From the NCBI GenBank assembly GCA_036924285.1, contig JAYKYS010000001.1, positions 14,099,501 to 14,163,500 on the forward strand: a stretch of DNA of 64,000 nucleotides, written 5' to 3'. The position numbers and the translations under genes are program-made. The notes below the pieces were generated by a model, which was given only the letters and a program-made list of their open reading frames with translations, did not search any database and was not told where the DNA came from. The DNA is from Asterella californica. Lineage: Eukaryota; Streptophyta; Marchantiopsida; Marchantiales; Aytoniaceae. Position 1 is the stretch's first letter. Each line of letters starts with the position of its first letter. Below, piece after piece: positions 1 to 9,220 of the stretch.

Positions 1-1440
1 CGCAGACTCCTCACCTCGCATACACTCTCAAAAGAAGCTTGTTGCGTAATAAGAACACATGACCCTTGACATTTCTCCAAATTCTATTAGCAAGGCTTCT
101 CACAATTCTCCTCTAAAGTTCGGGAAGAAGAAGGAACAGACTACTATGGGTCAGACAGAAGAGACCCGTAAAGGACCCTCACATCCTCTCGCGTATTCTG
201 CCAGTCTTTCCAATCTTCTAGCTCTCTAGGAAGATGTGGATTTGAGAAGCCAAGAAGCTTGAGAGGCATTGACCTGATTCCCAATTTCATGCTTCTCGAA
301 ACACAAGTTCACTCTGGATTCACATCAGGCTTCTCATAACTCAAATTCCAATCCAATCTAACTACTTGATGTGAATTTCAGACATTCGGCTTCTGGAAAT
401 GTCTAGACATTCAGATGAGTCTTATGTCCATGGATTCTGAGAAGAAGCACAGTAGGGTAGAGAAATTGATAGACAGAACAATGAATTTTGGAATAGGAAG
501 AAGGAGAAGCTCAATTTCAATTTAGGAAGAGATTGGGAAGATGGCTGTCAAAAATTGGACAACGCTTCTGCGTCCAATCTTCTCAGAGAAATTTCAAGGA
601 AGGGGAGGGATCGATAAGCTTCCTGCAAAAGATCAAGGAAGTGTGGAAAGCATAGGAAGAGAAGGCGGAACCGATGGAGAAGGAACAAGAAATGAAAAGA
701 ACCTCAGTATTGCTTCCAATGTGCTACGATTCTGATTGCTCCTTCAGTCTTCTACGCGCTTAAGTGCTTCGATTCCAACTTCAATGTCTTCGTCCTGTCA
801 TGATCCTACTTCTGCCTCCAACCTCGAGCTGCTGCAACGCTCCTTCTTCAATCAAACTCGAGCTGTTGTGATTCGTAGCTTCCACTCTCGATTTCGTCCT
901 TCGACTCTCAATTTCTAATCCTCTATTCTCGTGAGGATTCCCAACTCTTCTTCCTTGAGTGCGCTTCCTGCTGGAAGACCTCCTCTATCACTTGCTCACT
1001 ATAATTTGCTTCTGTGTGCTTCCAATGTCCTCCTCAATTCCCAAATCGAGAAGCAGAAAATAGCTATGGTGCGGATGCGCCTCTAGCTTCCTTGTCTTTC
1101 TTTCGCGATTAAGTAATGGTTCGATCTATCCTAGTTCTACCTACTATGATGGTGACTGTATGTTAGATATACCTATCCTTATCTAATCGATGCGCGGTTG
1201 GTACTTCCCGTGGTTATAGTCACCGTCTTCCAGAAAGCGTACTTTGTCTTTCGGCTTCCGGCTTCCAGAAGACATCTTCCTGCTTCGGAAGAAGTCGACT
1301 TCTTCACACCAATTCACCTTAAGATCATCTTCCCGCTAAGCAGGGTGTAGTCTTAAGTAATAAGGTTACTTCAATTATATAGACACGTGATTAACTTAAA
1401 ATTTTAAAAAAACTGTCTCTTGCAAATTGTGGGTACCACA
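1..1440 (-). repeat. Diverged LTR remnant of the giant-LTR Gypsy family
   Basis: This stretch aligns collinearly, with many substitutions and small indels, to about 52050-53574, the outer part of the giant LTR. Matching landmarks are the paired motif around 'agagacccg' (166 here, 52222 there), the 'aaattggacaacgcttctgc' block (551 vs 52656), and the shared end reading 'tgtgggtaccaca' here and 'tgtgggcaccaca' there. The common end in CA (TG on the minus strand) is a canonical LTR terminus, so the element's LTR begins at 1440 on the minus strand and runs out of the window to the left. The short open frames at 541-918 are not conserved as protein in the second copy and are probably meaningless. 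Confidence 0.75.
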
Positions 1441-3409
1441 AGATACCCTGTGTATTCCCATACCACACTTCACGCCATATGACAGCCATGGCCCAAGCTC
1501 TAAAGCTGAAGTACTTAGTGAAGCTTCTAGGCAGAAGCAGACAAGAGTGGATAAGCATCGTGAAGTGAGGTATCAAAGAGACCATGAGGAAAGGCAAGAA
1601 CAAGAAGAAGATGGTGGAGTTGACCTCAGAAGAGTGTCTCATGATGATACATGATCTCCAGGCCCGCACCCTCCCGACTTTTGAAAATATGCTCAAGTGC
1701 TAGAATGCAGTCTACGGCCGGTTAGCTTTTGACGGGAGTAAGACTCAATTACAAGGGGCTATATCATCTCTATTGGTGGTAGAACTATGACAAAAGACTA
1801 AGCAGATAGATGATCAAGAAAAGAAGGAAGCACTAGCAGTCTAAGAAGAGAAAAGCTTCTTTCCTTAAACTCTCTAAAGCTCAAAGATCTTTGAGACTCG
1901 ATGAGGAGGACCGCGCTCCTTCTCTCACACTGAGGACCGTAATTGATCGAGGATCAATCGCTTGATAGGCTCACTAGATGGACGGATGAAATGCAGATAA
2001 TTTCTGAGGGCCTGCAAGAGAGTGAGAGCTGGACATGAAAAAAGAAGAACCGCTCCATGAAAGGATGGACGCTTGATCTTAGAACTTGGAAGGGGCTGCT
2101 AACGATGACTATATCAAACTATGAGATTTTGAACGCAAGATGGAGAGTTTGCGACTCCGAAATGCTCTGGAAAGAATGCTGGAGTAAGGTATGACAGATG
2201 GGAGGTGGGATGAGAACAAATATATGGATATGGAGGATGCTAAACCGAGGATTCGTCATCAACCGCCGGGCTGTTCAGATGAAGACTGGTGATGAGAGAT
2301 GCTCGAGAAGATACAGCGAGACAGAGACGCTTGAACATCTTTTTTGGGACTGCCCTGCAGTCAAAGATAGATGAGAAAGATTTAATCTACACGATCCGGA
2401 GTGCGGGTTGGACTATGTCAAAAGGAGCGGATTACTGAAGATGATAGATAAGGCTTTAACAACGAGGAAACACAACTCCGCTCTGCTCAACATCTTGGTG
2501 GAACATACCCAAGTAACATGGACTTAGAGAGCGGATTGGATCTTCAGGGGTCACAAGACGGATCGTCCTACGGCTAGGATTTAAACGGAGGTGGTCAAGA
2601 TGATGTGGACAGAGCTCAGTGAAGATGCGAGTCAAGACAAAAAAGCCTGGACTAAGGCAATGCAGACTCTCAGAAAAGTGCAAGGAAACTGACATACGAG
2701 ATCAAGAGAAGAGCAAAACCAGAACACTAATCTCATTACACCTCAATGAAAGTCAAAACCAAGAACTGAACTTGGCGCACGAAAAGAAGCAAGGGCGAGA
2801 AGCATATTATCAGAAAGGAGGAGCCTAGCCTCGACACCCGAAGGGAGTACCGGATTAATAAGAAAATGAATATCTCCAACTAGATCCCCCGCATCTACTG
2901 CCACGACCAAGACAATTATGAGTTGACTACGTGAGTGTCAAGGTGGTGTGAGACCAGCTGATGCAAGATCTCGAGTCGCCTGTCAAGCACAAGCACAACA
3001 ACAATGTAAAGCCTGACCTCAAGAGAATGATTAGAAGGATTTTCATCACAAGGCTTGAGTGGAGTATCAGTGTCAACGTCAAGAAGGAAAGCACGGATGA
3101 GCAAGATCACTCAAGGAGGAGCAGCAATGATAACGATCATAAGCTAACCCCGCGCATGCATATCTGACGAACAAGTCGACGATTACGAGTGAGAACGACG
3201 AGAGGAGTGCTGCGCACTCGAGAGAAATCAAAAGTCTCCAGGTCGTGGATGACAAGAGAAGGATCGAGCCGAGGCACGAGGACGGGCTCTGGGTCGTGCT
3301 AGAGTCTCTGCTTTTGTGGAGTTGTCGCGGGTCTGAGTTGGACCTCTATGTATTCGGATGGTCCCTTTAGCCGGTAATAAAATTTTGATCCGATCCACTG
3401 TGGTTGTTT

Positions 3410-3411
<2 letters not shown>
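1441..3411 (+). pseudogene. LINE (L1-type non-LTR retrotransposon) 3' portion with zf-RVT domain, decayed
   Basis: Plus-strand reading from about 1485 to 2710 gives retrotransposon-like protein with stops. The best block, about 2100-2400, reads LNRGFVINRRAVQ and later ETLEHLFWDCP, which is the zinc-binding reverse-transcriptase C-terminal domain (zf-RVT) of plant LINEs: Cys residues followed by a HLFWDCP-type motif. Upstream, around 1490-1800, is a Lys/Leu-rich stretch (KYLVKLLGRSRQEWISIVK) typical of the region between the RT and zf-RVT domains in such elements. Most in-frame stops sit where Trp is expected (TGA or TAG in place of TGG). The catalytic RT core is absent, so this is a 5'-truncated copy, as is usual for LINEs. 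The 3' UTR probably runs to the (AAT)n tract at 3412. Confidence 0.7.

Positions 3412-3444
<33 letters not shown>
3412..3444 (+). repeat. (AAT)n microsatellite, probable LINE 3' tail
   Basis: About eleven AAT units follow 'ggttgtttcatt'. A simple A-rich repeat at the 3' end of a LINE is a known feature of plant L1 elements; that it belongs to the LINE upstream is inferred from position. Confidence 0.7.
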
Positions 3445-4440
3445 GTCTTTGGTCTGGATGGAGATTTGCTTCATGATTCTTTTTTATCACAAAGGAATCA
3501 TGGAATTAGCTTCAAGAAGCAGATATCATCGAGAGAAATGAAAGTACTGTATTAGTTGGTGCAGTACTTGAAGATTACCTTGAGGTAGAACTAAAGATGG
3601 AGAATCAAAGACAAGCAGTGCATTTTGTGAGAGCTCGTATTTGTCTCTTTGAACGATATTGCAGAAGATAAATTTTTGATTATTTGATCTACTGATGAGT
3701 TTGAAGTTAAAATATCCAAGGCTGTTTGGAAAAGACGTGTTACAAATGAGGTTCAAAGAAATTAAAATGATGAACACTATGGAGAGTTCAACTACAATGA
3801 TGGAGATCCAAACATAAAAAAGATACAAGTGCCTCGGTAGTAAAACTGATATCTGGAATAGCGAAGAAGAATGAGAAGTAGATCTTTGCTATAGTGAAAG
3901 TGAATAGATGAATGCAAGTGCTGTTATTTTTTATTGGAAGTTTCTGTCGGATGGTAGGGAACACTATGCAACTGACTGTGAAAAGAGTGGTGCGGTAAGT
4001 GTCCACTACAATGTACACATGCTACGAGCTAGGAGAAGAAAAAGATTGACTCAGAAGACTCTCTAGATGATTGACTCGTTCATTGACTCAGAAGAGTACC
4101 GTGTAGTCAAGACTCAAAACACTAAATTCCAAACCTGGTAGCAGATAAATTGGATCAGTACGTTTACTACGTTGCTACTTGCATTCTGACGACTGGGGTT
4201 TTGTCACTACAATAATATCCAGACCAAAGCCGACTCAATACGTACGGTCTCTCTCGCATCTTTGACCTTTTGACCCAAGTGGGTTCCTCGTCTTCTTTCT
4301 CTGGTCAAGCTCCTTTCTGCTTTTCCATGGACTGAAAGTGAACTACTAGCGCATCTTCACAGTTTCCGGCTAGAACCGGCACATTTTGCTACAAACCGAG
4401 GGAATGGAGCAAACACAGCTTTAACAGTTTGACACGCGTG
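3445..4440. other. Unassigned, AT-rich, no gene seen
   Basis: Readings in all frames are short and broken. There is a weak hint of a former coding region around 3550-3680 on the plus strand, but I could not match it to a family. Confidence 0.5.
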
Positions 4441-4481
4441 CATATATTCACCTCTTCCAGCTGGGAAGAGGGGAATATATG
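4441..4481. repeat. Hairpin, ATTCACCTC/GAGGTGAATA family
   Basis: Two 18-nt arms (catatattcacctcttcc and its near reverse complement, one mismatch) surround a loop of about 5 nt. The arms carry the ATTCACCTC motif shared with hairpins at 6304, 36361, 37811 and 38128-38215. Confidence 0.8.
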
Positions 4482-5010
4482 GGGTGAAGGGGTTTAATCT
4501 ATTATTTATTATTTATGATTTACTTGCAAAAAAGTTAGGTAATACATCAATGTATATTTGGTTGCAAAGTCCTGTCTTTGTACTCTCTGACGCGTGTTTC
4601 TATTCCTTTTTTATGGGTTTAGTTCTGAAAATATTTGCATCCTTCTCTTCAGCTAATAGTCATTAACTTTTTATTCCAAATTAATTTAGTTTAAAGTTAA
4701 TAGATATCACTGATAACATAAAGTAATATATAACACCAAATGATATTAAAGAGACTATTTTATTTATGATTCAGTTCTGAAACCCAATCCCACCATGACC
4801 ACAACCGATCTACAACTTAAATTTTCTCCCTAATTCTTCACTTGTTCTCATCTTTCCCTCTGGTTTAATTAATGTTGCATGCAAATCATATTCAGTCACT
4901 CTTCACATAAAAAAGAACGGTAAATCACAGGATTTATCGGATTGCTAACGCAAACTACCGGCCGCCTTTAGATACCACCGGAAAGTTGACGGTACAATAC
5001 ACGAAAAGAT
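4482..5010. other. Unassigned AT-rich stretch
   Basis: No coding or repeat structure was recognised here apart from the flanking hairpin. Confidence 0.5.
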
Positions 5011-5460
5011 CTACGCGGACATGAACCGTTCGATGACCGTCAATAGTGCTTCTTGAGAGAAAACAAAAAGCTCGGGCGTAGAACGACCGTGAAGAGGAAA
5101 AGCTAAATCCACGCCATTCAAAGGTCGCTGCCTTATGTAAGTTGCGGTGATGATTTCGGTACACGAGCTTGATTCTCCCGGAAACGTGCCCAGCCACGAA
5201 CCAGCCCGGATTTGAAGGAATGAGCTGCCATGTCCAAAAGCTTGTGGCCATACATTAGTTGGCGTCGTGTCTCTCGGTCGGCCGGCTGCGCTAAGGATCG
5301 AAGAGGACTTTGCTGGTTCTACTACTAGCAGTTCGTTAGCTCGAATCCACGATTTGATCGTATCCAAATCCGGGTCCGGGTCTTTGCCGTTGACAAACGT
5401 GGCTTCCGGCACACTTGTTGACAGCACGAGCCGTGACGGCCGAGAGGTTTCCACATCCAA
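5011..5460 (-). CDS. Hypothetical 149-codon ORF in a GC-richer island
   Basis: A minus-strand frame with ATG start stands out because the surrounding DNA is AT-rich while this block is balanced in composition. The translation is Ser/Thr/Pro-rich with no membrane segment, signal peptide or motif that I recognise. It contains a short acidic stretch (GKDPDPDLDTIKSW) at about residues 25-38. A second minus-strand frame overlaps upstream (5325-5561). The block could be a displaced exon or a captured gene fragment. There is no TATA-like or intron evidence, so its status as a working gene is doubtful. Confidence 0.25.
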   Translation of the reverse strand: MDVETSRPSRLVLSTSVPEATFVNGKDPDPDLDTIKSWIRANELLVVEPAKSSSILSAAGRPRDTTPTNVWPQAFGHGSSFLQIRAGSWLGTFPGESSSCTEIITATYIRQRPLNGVDLAFPLHGRSTPELFVFSQEALLTVIERFMSA

Positions 5461-5734
5461 ATCAGATCCACGAACTCAGCTGGTCGTGGATATATATCGA
5501 CCCTCCAACTCTCCATCCTTTTCCTTCCTCCGTAAAAGATTTTGGATATAAAGTCTTTCACTTTGTATTTTAGAGTGTTTTTATGTACGATACACCATCC
5601 TCCGTAAGCAACATATTTTATAAATATGATTTATATATTTTATTTTAATAAAGTATAATATCAAAATACATTAATTTAAACATTGATCTTTACATTTCTC
5701 TTTTTATTACGCTGTGCAAACTACGATCTGAGTC

Positions 5735-5956
5735 GTGGCTTCTAGTCCTAAAGACCTTTCCCCTCCGTTCCACCTCGAGGAGTGGTTTTGGACTGATAAG
5801 CAACTCCCTCTCGTGGCTTGTGCTATACCTAAAACCGATCCACAGTCCACTCTACTAATACATCCCAACGGCGTGAAAGGGAAATCGGAGGAAGGCGACA
5901 GCCGGCAGAAGAGGACTAAAAAACCGGGCGCGGATTGGCTGTGTGGCGGGTTTTGA
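5735..5956 (+). CDS. Hypothetical 73-codon open frame, possible exon fragment
   Basis: A second GC-richer island, 175 bp to the right of the previous one and on the opposite strand. The frame opens with GTG, not ATG, so it may be an internal fragment of a former gene. It encodes a Lys/Arg-rich C-terminal third (KGKSEEGDSRQKRTKK). No family was recognised. Confidence 0.15.
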   Translation: MASSPKDLSPPFHLEEWFWTDKQLPLVACAIPKTDPQSTLLIHPNGVKGKSEEGDSRQKRTKKPGADWLCGGF

Positions 5957-6248
5957 AGATTTGTCGGTGCGACCGGTACGGTTTTGTACAGGACGACTAA
6001 TATGATATGCAGGTTGGATTAACTCCAGAAATGTTCGCTTAATGTTATCTGGAATATATATATGTTAAATAAAAAATATATATTAATTAGATGTAAAAAA
6101 CTAAAATATGTTATAAATATTATCTGTTATTCATATCTGGAAACACGAAAAGAGTAGGAGAAAACTCATAAGTCTAGAACCGAGTGTCGCATTTGAGAAG
6201 ATACAAGACCGAAGAACTGTACACAGTTATATTACATTTAATGAGACG
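5957..6248. other. Unassigned AT-rich stretch
   Basis: Nothing recognisable. Confidence 0.5.
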
Positions 6249-6336
6249 TTTAATTTATACCTAACCCTTCCGGCCGGAAAGGTTAAGTATAAATTAAATG
6301 ATTATTCCACCTCTTCCGAACTCGAAAGAGGTGAAT
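6249..6336. repeat. Double hairpin module
   Basis: Hairpin 1 (about 6249-6298) pairs 'ttaatttatacctaaccctt' with a near-perfect reverse complement around a central 'ccggccgg'. Hairpin 2 (6304-6336) is 'attccacctcttccga' paired with 'tcgaaagaggtgaat'. A similar two-hairpin arrangement in the opposite order occurs at 36361-36418. Confidence 0.8.
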
Positions 6337-7115
6337 ATACCGTTTACCGTGTTAGTATCACTACGCTGCTTGAGTCTTGATGCAATATTGCTCTAGCCAA
6401 AAATCACTCATCTTATTTATCTATGTTGTAATGGTTGTATCTGAAGAGAATCACCCAGGTCATATTATCAAAACATGTATGATATAGTATAACCTCAAAT
6501 ATAATAACCTCATAGATATTTAATTCATTTAATTTATATTTATACAAAGCAGTTGCAAGAGCCGTTGTAGGGAAAAGGAAATACTAAATTTTTGCTATCT
6601 ATTGTCAATCAACGAGAAATGTAATCAAGACGAGGGGTCAGAAAATTTATTTTGTAATATTAAACGTAATGTAAGGGGATGGAAAAATAAGAGAAAAAAA
6701 ATACCAATGTACCTTTTCGCGCGATCGTATTTAAAACATTAAGGTATAAAATAATAGTATAATCGTGTATATTTGTATATGATACACAATGTTCTCTAAT
6801 TTACTCCATGTGAGCACGTACTCTTCAGCGTGTTATAACTGGTTGAATCTAAAGAGGTGCGACCTTACAAAACGACCGGAGGTGCACCTGTTCATTACAA
6901 GTTAATTCTGGTAAACTAACTACACTCAAACCACTGCAATGAACCCTAACAAGAGACGCCTTCCTATCTTCGGATGTACCCGATATGAACGTATTAGATT
7001 ATCTCGATAAAATTACTTGTATAGAAGAATCGTTTAAACTTTAACGTACATCACCGAAGGGTAATATATCTCACATTATTTTATTCCAAGGTGAGATGTA
7101 TTCGGAAATAGTTAA
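6337..7115. other. Unassigned AT-rich stretch
   Basis: No gene was recognised. Scattered 'ataacctca' words recall mariner-type ends, but no paired termini were found. Confidence 0.4.
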
Positions 7116-7194
7116 ATCAGTATTACACCGTAATACTGATTTCCTCTTCAGGTAACCACTTTGCTCAATAGCAAAGTGGTTACCTGAAGAGGAA
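7116..7194. repeat. Two adjacent perfect hairpins
   Basis: 7116-7140 folds as atcagtatta/taatactgat. 7141-7194 is a perfect 25-bp stem (ttcctcttcaggtaaccact... with its exact complement) around the loop 'caat'. A perfect stem of this length in otherwise drifting DNA implies recent origin or constraint. Confidence 0.85.
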
Positions 7195-8072
7195 AGCGAG
7201 CTTTGGTTATGTAGAAATATTGCATGAAAAGGGAAGACAGAGAATTCCTCGAATGGACAGTCCCCAGAAGGAAGAGCGGCATAGAAAACGAGTTTCGGTG
7301 CTCACTACCACTGTCTGGACACACAATGGAATGGGTCCTATTTGGTCTCGCGCTGACCTTATGGTGGCATATTCAAGTAGTACGACGACTTACCGTAAAG
7401 TACATTCATCCTCATCTTCCCGGTTTCAGCCAGGATGGATTTAATTTCATCAACAGAAGCCACTTCGTCAGTCTCAGTCCGAATCCAAAAGAGAGTTCGA
7501 GAACAAATTTCAGCTGCTAGCCAACTGAATCTTGTAACTCCCATATAGCAGCTCCGATATTTTTCACAGGGAGTACACACCTTAATCTGCTGGCTCATCT
7601 TAGTGTTCGGTGTTCAAAGGGATTCTACCTGCTCAAACCTATCGACAATACGGGTTCCTCTAAGGTAGGTCCTAAACCAGGTTATTCCAGGAAAACTCTC
7701 GTCAGGAGAAATATTATTCTTGTGATGCTCCTCTCTGTCTTATGTCGGGAAACCTGCCCGTTGCCTCTTTCACCGTCTAAATTCATCTCGAGTTCAAACA
7801 TGTTCCAAAGCTTCCCTGATAGATCTTCTATTCTCAAAATTTCTGGTGCCTTCTTTGTCTTGCTTGCCTCTGCTTGTTTAACAGGCTATCCTGCGCCGAA
7901 GTAGTCTCAAACACCTTCTTAGGGTATCTGCTGAGTTCTAATTGCCCCAGTTTCTATGGCCAGTTGAGTTTCGCTATGTATATGTTCGAGTGTTTCTACA
8001 CCAAATCCTCCTGCACCGCTATTCGGGCAAACGGGACCAACTGTGTTGGGGGATGGAATTCCCCAGATCCGT
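7195..8072. other. Unassigned stretch with short ORFs
   Basis: The longest frame is 7224-7520 (+, 98 codons, ATG start). Its product shows no recognisable motif, and the frame overlaps others on both strands. No gene can be supported. Confidence 0.4.
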
Positions 8073-8180
8073 AATCATTCTGGATGGTGTCTGCGACTTT
8101 TCAGTTATACTGAGTGTATAACTGAAAAGAAATCAATGATAAAATCGTGATATCCAGTCACAGACATCATCCAGAATGAA
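8073..8180. repeat. Nested inverted repeat (foldback)
   Basis: Outer arms 'atcattctggatggtgtctg' (8073-8092) and its near complement (8160-8180) enclose an inner perfect hairpin, cttttcagttatac/gtataactgaaaag (8097-8128). The structure resembles a small foldback element. Confidence 0.75.
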
Positions 8181-8870
8181 TCGTATTTATATACAAAATC
8201 ATATTTGACAATTTTACGGTAAGTTACCTCTCTGTCGTATAAAAATATTTCCTCTGAATTTTTAGACCCCTATTAGAGGTGTCATTTCTTTCTGATTCGA
8301 GCGGGGAAAAGTAAACCTCGAGCATAACCAGCGGACAACGTCGAGCGATGCTCGTGGGGTAAAAGTGTGAGTTAGGTATGCAAGGTGCCATGCGTTCAAC
8401 CCGCAGTTTCTGTCCGCAAAAAGTTGAGATTTGGTTTGAACGAAATCTCGATTAAAATACAGTCCGTTTCAAGAGATCGAATTTGACCGTGAGTAGTAGC
8501 CGCGGGAAGATAGTACAGCGTCGGACATCACCCGTGAAAGAAACAAAAGACGTCCGAAATCTCACGATGCGGACACGGCCGTCAGAGCCAAAGTGAAGAG
8601 ACGACACCCCTAGTGAGCGCCATACTGCGGAGTCCCGCCATGGCGGATATTCGACGGATCTTAACAGGGGGACGTGTTAAATCCGGGAATAAAGGTCTCG
8701 CGGTGCCGTCCGTGATTTTGATGAAAAGAAGGCAAAAGAAAGGAAAACCTTTAGAGTTAGGACGCCTGCGTCCGAGCCATTTCCCTATCCCTTACTGGAT
8801 ACTTACAGGAGTTTTCACTTACCCGTGTGTGATATTATAGTGGCGATAGGAGACCTTAGGGTTACTGATA
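8181..8870. other. Unassigned, GC-richer in 8300-8850
   Basis: A 75-codon ATG frame at 8613-8840 (+) is rich in Arg/Lys but matches nothing I know. An organellar origin was considered and not supported. Confidence 0.35.
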
Positions 8871-9220
8871 GTGGTGCTTAGCCAGAAATTGACTTAGTCA
8901 GCCCCTTCCAGCGATTTCACGACACTGTCAATCTTAACAATTCAGAAGTTTCTTTGTCGATCTCCACGTAAGAGGTACTGGAAAAGTTCTTATGATGTTT
9001 TTAACATAAAATTGTTAGAAAAATCTTAGTGCAAAAATTTACAGTGATATGTTCTCCTACTAACCATATTACTGGTTAGTGGTAGATACGCCTTACTCTT
9101 ACTGGTAATGTCAGGTCCGGGGGTTGACAAAGAAACTTCTTAACTGTCGAGGTTGACAGAGTCATGAAATTGCTCGAGAGGAATGACTAAGTAGATTTCT
9201 GGGTGCTTAGCCCCTGTGTT
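8871..9220. mobile_element. Foldback/MITE-like element with arms of about 110 bp
   Basis: The left arm (about 8875-8990: 'agaaattgacttagtca', 'cagaagtttctttgtc') reappears as reverse complement at about 9100-9215 ('gacaaagaaacttctt', 'tgactaagtagatttct'). The outer ends share a gcttagcc-type sequence. The centre, of about 110 bp, is AT-rich and non-coding. This is consistent with a MITE or foldback element; no transposase is present. Confidence 0.7.

Noticed and set aside
8300..8850. Possible mitochondrial insertion because of its distinct composition
   Set aside because: No mitochondrial gene could be read in any frame.
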